Shown piece after piece: positions 6,278-9,372 of a stretch of 9,372 bases of DNA. Within the stretch, counting starts at the first letter, position 1. Every line of letters begins with the position of its first letter. A program made the translations under genes and the position numbers. This DNA comes from Spirochaetaceae bacterium (GTDB lineage: Bacteria > Spirochaetota > Spirochaetia > Treponematales > Breznakiellaceae): assembly GCA_031284085.1 (NCBI GenBank), contig JAITAM010000076.1, positions 1-9,372 on the forward strand, in the 5' to 3' direction. Below the pieces are notes generated by a model. It was not told the DNA's origin. It ran no database searches and saw only the letters and a list, made by a program, of their open reading frames with translations.

Positions 6278-7527
6278 ATTGCCTCCACTAAATTAAGCTT
6301 ATGAGCTTGAATATCCATAGTCTTTTTTTCAGACTGTATCAATCGTCCATTCGACGCATAATAGTTAATTGAAAAAGAATAGACCCCCGGCTCAAGCGTA
6401 ATACCGCCAATATATGCTTTTGACGGAAAGTACCGTGATAGCCGGGTATCGGCTTGTTCGCTTACTTCAGTAAAAAACTGCATAAGTTTACTCGCTTCAG
6501 AATAGCCTTCTTTATCCAGAACACCCGATACAGCGCTTTTAGTTACCGTACGGAGTATTGTTTTGATATAAATCAACGGCACTTTTTCGGCAAATGTTGC
6601 TTGTGCAACACTGCTTATATTTTCCAAGAGGTCAAGGGTAATCGTCTGTCCTGCATTAAAAACAAGGCTCACTCGATTGACTTCTGAGCTGCGTTCTTGT
6701 ATAAAAGGCAGGGTGATTTTTATATACGTGTTAGAAAGAGATATTCGTTCTGTGCGTTCTTCTTTAACCGGCGACAGGCCGGCAAAACAAAGCACATTCA
6801 AACGTGCTTTTCCGACCGGAATATCCAACTCCTCATCAATTGAAGAGGGCGCCGGCGTGGTGTAAACTTCAGGCGCTTGAATAAAAGCCATTTTCAACTG
6901 TTCATAATCTATACGAGCATCATCTTTTTTGCCGTCGGCTCGGTAAAAGAGCATACCTAAATACCGAGCAAGTGCGGAGTTGGCAAAATGACTAGAGGGA
7001 GCGGAGCCTGTAGGAATGGCCTCGCCGTTCTGGATCGCTTCTTGCTCAAGACTGGTGGTTAGTTGATCGTACTTTGTGGCAAGGTACTCAAGTTTTTCGT
7101 TCATACGCCGGATTTCTACTAAAGATTCTGCTATATCGTCTTTGTGATAATAGTTAAGGGCATTAAATGCGTTAAGGTAAATATCTTCATAATCCTCGCC
7201 GCTATAATCTTTGGTATTATCGTTTAATATAAAAGAAGCCAATTCTTGAGTAACGCTTTTAGTAAAGGCGTCATAAATTGCCTCTTCGCCATTTTGCAAC
7301 AGATCTATTGAATCGTTGTAGTTTCCGGCAAAATGCTCAAGTATACCTTTATCGAGGTAATACAATACCGCATCTCGGTATATATCTTTTTTACTTTCTT
7401 CAATAATTTCTGCGGCATGGTCATAGCGTCCTGAGGATACAGCGTTATCAACTTGTCTATACTGGTCAGTAGCACAAGAGAAACACAAAACAATAACCGC
7501 TGTACTGATAACTAATTTACGATACAT
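6265..7527 (-). CDS. TPR-like lipoprotein resembling COG3014
   Basis: The 420-residue product has a signal peptide ending in CFSC, with Cys18 the likely lipidated residue. The -2 Phe is atypical of enteric bacteria but tolerated in spirochaetes. Residues about 22-165 are helical, with TPR-like patterns (VDNAVSSGRYDHAAEIIEESKK, then ILEHFAGNYNDSIDLLQNGEEAIYDAF and AFNALNYYHKDDIAESLVEIRRMNEKLEYL). The rest contains strand-rich segments and ends LEPGVYSFSINYYASNGR. This layout resembles the uncharacterised COG3014 lipoproteins, which in some other bacteria sit beside LPP20/LpoB-type lipoprotein genes; that match is from memory. ATG 7527 is preceded by AGAGG at six bases. It follows the 289-residue lipoprotein gene by 45 bases and overlaps the next gene. 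A scaffold role for the neighbouring lipoproteins is an inference. Confidence 0.85.
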   Translation of the reverse strand: MYRKLVISTAVIVLCFSCATDQYRQVDNAVSSGRYDHAAEIIEESKKDIYRDAVLYYLDKGILEHFAGNYNDSIDLLQNGEEAIYDAFTKSVTQELASFILNDNTKDYSGEDYEDIYLNAFNALNYYHKDDIAESLVEIRRMNEKLEYLATKYDQLTTSLEQEAIQNGEAIPTGSAPSSHFANSALARYLGMLFYRADGKKDDARIDYEQLKMAFIQAPEVYTTPAPSSIDEELDIPVGKARLNVLCFAGLSPVKEERTERISLSNTYIKITLPFIQERSSEVNRVSLVFNAGQTITLDLLENISSVAQATFAEKVPLIYIKTILRTVTKSAVSGVLDKEGYSEASKLMQFFTEVSEQADTRLSRYFPSKAYIGGITLEPGVYSFSINYYASNGRLIQSEKKTMDIQAHKLNLVEAICLK

Positions 7528-7572
7528 ATTTAGCCTCTATTCTAAAAATACTATTTATTATTGCAAGAAGTA

Positions 7573-8442
7573 TTATGAATATTCCTCTGCAATCGCGAGA
7601 GTATATACTCTCAAGTCTTTTGGATCGATCCATATCTCTAATACATAAAATTTATGCAGCCGCACATTAGTAATTGCTCGTATATTAGTACGCGTATCAG
7701 TTCCGGCATCCTCAAATTTTGAATCGATCGTAACGGACATACGCCATGCAAGATCGCAGGCGGCGTTTTCATAGGATGAAATAACCGCTTCTTTCATAAG
7801 CATCCGCGGATTGGCAAAGCCGACGCCGACAGAGAAACCGGAAATAGTTTCAGGCGGATTATTGATCCATGATGGACGAGAACCGGCAGCGCTTGGAGTA
7901 AAATCAATTAAGGGTATATCAGGAGAACTATAGCGCACGCGAACAAAGACGGTTTGTGTTTTAGTGCCGACAAAAATATCATGTTCCGGATCGAATTCAA
8001 AATCTTCCGTATAGGCTGCGTAGCCTTCGTCCGGCTCTACCGATGATGAAGATTCATTCACATAGTCGAAGATACTCATTCCAATATCACTCTTATTCTC
8101 AGCAGTTACCGCCGTAGCTTCTTTGTACATTGCAAACTTGCGGGCGGCATCGAGCAATGCGGTTTCAACTGTTTCTTGTCCAATCCGATACGATCCATCC
8201 TGCATTAAAATATCTACTCCATGAAAACCTGAGACACCAAGAACAACAAAATTACCGTTGGACGGCAGAGTCTGAAAATACTCCTCATTTAATTGGCGGA
8301 CAAAGATAGGATAAGAAATTGCTTGTTTTACTTTTATCGGAAGAGCATCTCCCGCTGAAGAAGAATTGCCTGAGGGAGGAGTAGCACACGCAAAAGAAAA
8401 AACCCCTACACTTATTACTATCCATACTAATTTTTTATACAT
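7573..8442 (-). CDS. Lipoprotein with C-terminal LPP20-like domain, possibly duplicated
   Basis: This 289-residue protein has a signal peptide ending in FSFAC, giving lipidated Cys19. From residue 187 the C-terminal part reads GSRPSWINNPP and continues through GFSVGVGFANP and a helix KEAVISSYENAACDLAWRM to the strand-like KFYVLEIWIDP. This matches the strand-helix-strand order of LPP20 domains. The N-terminal half has the same order in degenerate form: NFVVLGVSG at 64-72, the helix VETALLDAARKFAMY, and TQTVFVRVRY. That suggests an internal duplication. An acidic, Ser-rich stretch lies between the halves. ATG 8442 has a strong GGAGGGGAG just upstream. The gene lies after a terminator and starts the three-gene lower part of the lipoprotein cluster. 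Function is unknown; a location on the periplasmic face of a membrane is likely. Confidence 0.85.
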   Translation of the reverse strand: MYKKLVWIVISVGVFSFACATPPSGNSSSAGDALPIKVKQAISYPIFVRQLNEEYFQTLPSNGNFVVLGVSGFHGVDILMQDGSYRIGQETVETALLDAARKFAMYKEATAVTAENKSDIGMSIFDYVNESSSSVEPDEGYAAYTEDFEFDPEHDIFVGTKTQTVFVRVRYSSPDIPLIDFTPSAAGSRPSWINNPPETISGFSVGVGFANPRMLMKEAVISSYENAACDLAWRMSVTIDSKFEDAGTDTRTNIRAITNVRLHKFYVLEIWIDPKDLRVYTLAIAEEYS

Positions 8443-8461
8443 AAAATCTCCCCTCCATTAT

Positions 8462-8502
8462 AAAAAAACAGCGAATACCAGAAAAATCTAAGCATTCGCT
8501 GT
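8462..8502 (-). terminator. Intrinsic terminator after the first LPP20 lipoprotein gene
   Basis: The 9-bp perfect arms ACAGCGAAT (8468-8476) and ATTCGCTGT (8494-8502) flank a 17-base loop that can itself pair AGA with TCT. On the minus strand the stem is followed by a run of seven T. It lies 23 bases after the stop codon at 8526-8528 and 20 bases before the next lipoprotein gene, so it probably lowers expression of the downstream genes relative to the first. Confidence 0.85.
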
Positions 8503-8525
8503 GATTATTCTATAAGATTATAAGT

Positions 8526-9113
8526 TTAGTTGTCCTGTACAGCAGCTTTAACATCGTTCTTTGCAAGCTGTTCATCAAGCCGATCCAAAGCGTTCATAGC
8601 ATTGAATTCAGCAAGAGCGCCTGCTGCACTAGCAGCGTCTGCAACTAGTTTCTTGGCATCTGCCGCATTGAGTACTGCCATGCAGTATACCGTTCCTTTG
8701 TTTGAACCTTTCTTTGCAATATAAGTCTGCTTAATGACGGCACCGCTAACATTCATTTGAGTTATTGTCCGGGAAATGGACTCAAAGAAATTAAGATTAG
8801 TCTCATTGGCGCCAGAACCTGCACTCTTTTGGTAGTCAACTACCATAGCCTGAACATTAGCATTCAAAGTCTGTGCAATAGCCACGCGCGCCCGAGTTTG
8901 CGCCTGCGTCATAGCGATTGACTGGTCTTGGGAATTAGAAACGCCTATTCCTACAATAGAACCTTCGTATGGCGGCTGATTAAGAAACCACTCAGGATAA
9001 TCCGCCTCATCTTCTGGTACTGCCGCTGGGGCCGCATCCGGTTTGCTTGCACAACTTACAACGAAGAACGCTGCCATAGCCATCACTAATGCTACATTGA
9101 AAACCTTTTTCAT
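8526..9113 (-). CDS. LPP20-family lipoprotein (195 aa)
   Basis: This is a short LPP20-type lipoprotein. The signal peptide starts MKKVFNVALVM and ends FVVSC, with Cys21 lipidated. A short Ala/Pro/acidic spacer leads to the LPP20 domain: YPEWFLNQPP (39-48), then SIVGIGVSNS and a long helix SIAMTQAQTRARVAIAQTL. Near the C-terminus VYCMAVLNAADAKKLVADA is followed by an Ala-rich helix. Members include Helicobacter Lpp20 and Vibrio FlgP, both outer-membrane lipoproteins; the exact role here is unknown. An in-frame TGA directly before ATG 9113 fixes the start, although the nearby ribosome binding site (GAAG/AAGAG) is modest. The gene has its own promoter and leader upstream and an intrinsic terminator downstream, the arrangement of a well-expressed single gene heading the cluster. 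Confidence 0.9.
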   Translation of the reverse strand: MKKVFNVALVMAMAAFFVVSCASKPDAAPAAVPEDEADYPEWFLNQPPYEGSIVGIGVSNSQDQSIAMTQAQTRARVAIAQTLNANVQAMVVDYQKSAGSGANETNLNFFESISRTITQMNVSGAVIKQTYIAKKGSNKGTVYCMAVLNAADAKKLVADAASAAGALAEFNAMNALDRLDEQLAKNDVKAAVQDN

Positions 9114-9241
9114 TCACTCTTCTATTAAAATATCTCTGTTCCTTTACAGTTAATTTTAATAGACTCCTCCTTAAACACAAATTGTTTACTCAAACAACGT
9201 TTGAGTTTAGGTTAGTACTGTAAACTACAGTGTTATAACCT
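9114..9241 (-). promoter_or_regulatory. Structured leader of the lipoprotein operon
   Basis: Between the predicted transcription start near 9242 and ATG 9113 lie two perfect inverted repeats: ACTGTA-AAC-TACAGT (9217-9231) and ACTCAAAC-AAC-GTTTGAGT (9188-9206). A strong Shine-Dalgarno-like AAGGAGGA (minus strand, 9165-9172) lies 51 bases before the ATG but serves no visible ORF. The palindromes could be operators or RNA hairpins. The leader may affect message stability or ribosome standby; I do not recognise a known riboswitch. Confidence 0.5.
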
Positions 9242-9248
9242 ATTAAAG

Positions 9249-9277
9249 AGGATAGCACTTTTTCAAAGAAATATCAA
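9249..9277 (-). promoter_or_regulatory. Predicted sigma-70 promoter of the lipoprotein cluster
   Basis: TTGATA (9272-9277, five of six consensus bases) is separated by exactly 17 bases from TATCCT (9249-9254, four of six). It lies in the only sizeable gap upstream of the first lipoprotein gene and gives a leader of about 130 bases. A weaker alternative is TTGTGT with TAAAAT at 16-base spacing closer to the gene. Confidence 0.5.
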
Positions 9278-9344
9278 CAAATTTTTAGGGAATTTCATAG
9301 TAAAGTAGCGATTTTGTTAGTCCAGCCCACTCCAACGTGCTTCT

Positions 9345-9361
9345 AACAGCCGCAAGCTGTC
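9345..9361. repeat. CCGCA-loop repeat copy C
   Basis: AACAGCCGCAAGCTGTC contains perfect 5-bp arms ACAGC (9346-9350) and GCTGT (9356-9360) around the loop CGCAA. It is the best-formed of three similar palindromes in the window. The surrounding 9278-9372 holds no supported gene. Confidence 0.5.
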
Positions 9362-9372
9362 CTAAATTTCCG

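Noticed and set aside
7528..7572. AATACT/AGTATT inverted repeat between two lipoprotein genes
   Set aside because: Only 6 A/T-rich pairs with a 17-base loop; too weak to call an attenuator.
8457..8485. TATAAT directly before the ribosome binding site of the 289-residue lipoprotein gene
   Set aside because: It arises partly from the terminator T-run, no acceptable -35 lies at 16-18 bases, and transcription would start inside the ribosome binding site.

Overview
The window looks like chromosomal DNA from a spirochaete, most likely a host-associated Treponema. Four of the genes encode predicted lipoproteins whose lipoboxes end in LVGC, CFSC, SFAC and VVSC. Two of these have Phe at -2, the loose lipobox typical of spirochaetes. 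Base composition is moderately AT-rich. The genus is an inference from gene style and lipoboxes; no rRNA or other marker is present. All well-supported host genes lie on the minus strand, so transcription runs from high to low coordinates. The only plus-strand gene is a transposase.

Region by region, from left to right. Positions 1-720 hold most of surE (nucleotidase), cut at its 3' end by the window edge. It overlaps the end of a galactokinase-like GHMP kinase gene (701-1888). Positions 1889-2273 are a 385-base gap with an inverted repeat, a possible 37-codon hydrophobic ORF and a tentative promoter. A long-chain acyl-CoA synthetase gene follows (2274-4010). Its promoter sits so close to the ATG that the message is predicted to be leaderless. 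Positions 4047-4920 are a mobile-element island: a REP-associated (Y1/HUH) tyrosine transposase preceded by four copies of a GTCAGACCT-type repeat and followed by a fifth. A 17-bp perfect hairpin at 4992-5032 ends the lipoprotein operon and separates it from this island.

Positions 5048-9113 form a lipoprotein cluster. A short LPP20-type lipoprotein gene comes first (8526-9113), followed by an intrinsic terminator (8462-8502). Three more lipoprotein genes follow: one with a C-terminal LPP20-like domain and perhaps a second N-terminal copy, a TPR-like COG3014-type protein, and an LPP20 protein with a long Pro/Ala/Gln tether. The last two overlap by 13 bases. A promoter and a structured leader with two inverted repeats and an orphan strong Shine-Dalgarno sequence precede the first gene (9114-9277).

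Working together: surE and the kinase gene are probably co-translated. The lipoprotein genes look like one envelope module expressed at two levels, with the first gene high and the rest through read-through or a second promoter. The most interesting items are this LPP20/COG3014 module, the kinase with an altered galactose pocket, the transposase with its repeat family, and the leaderless ligase start.
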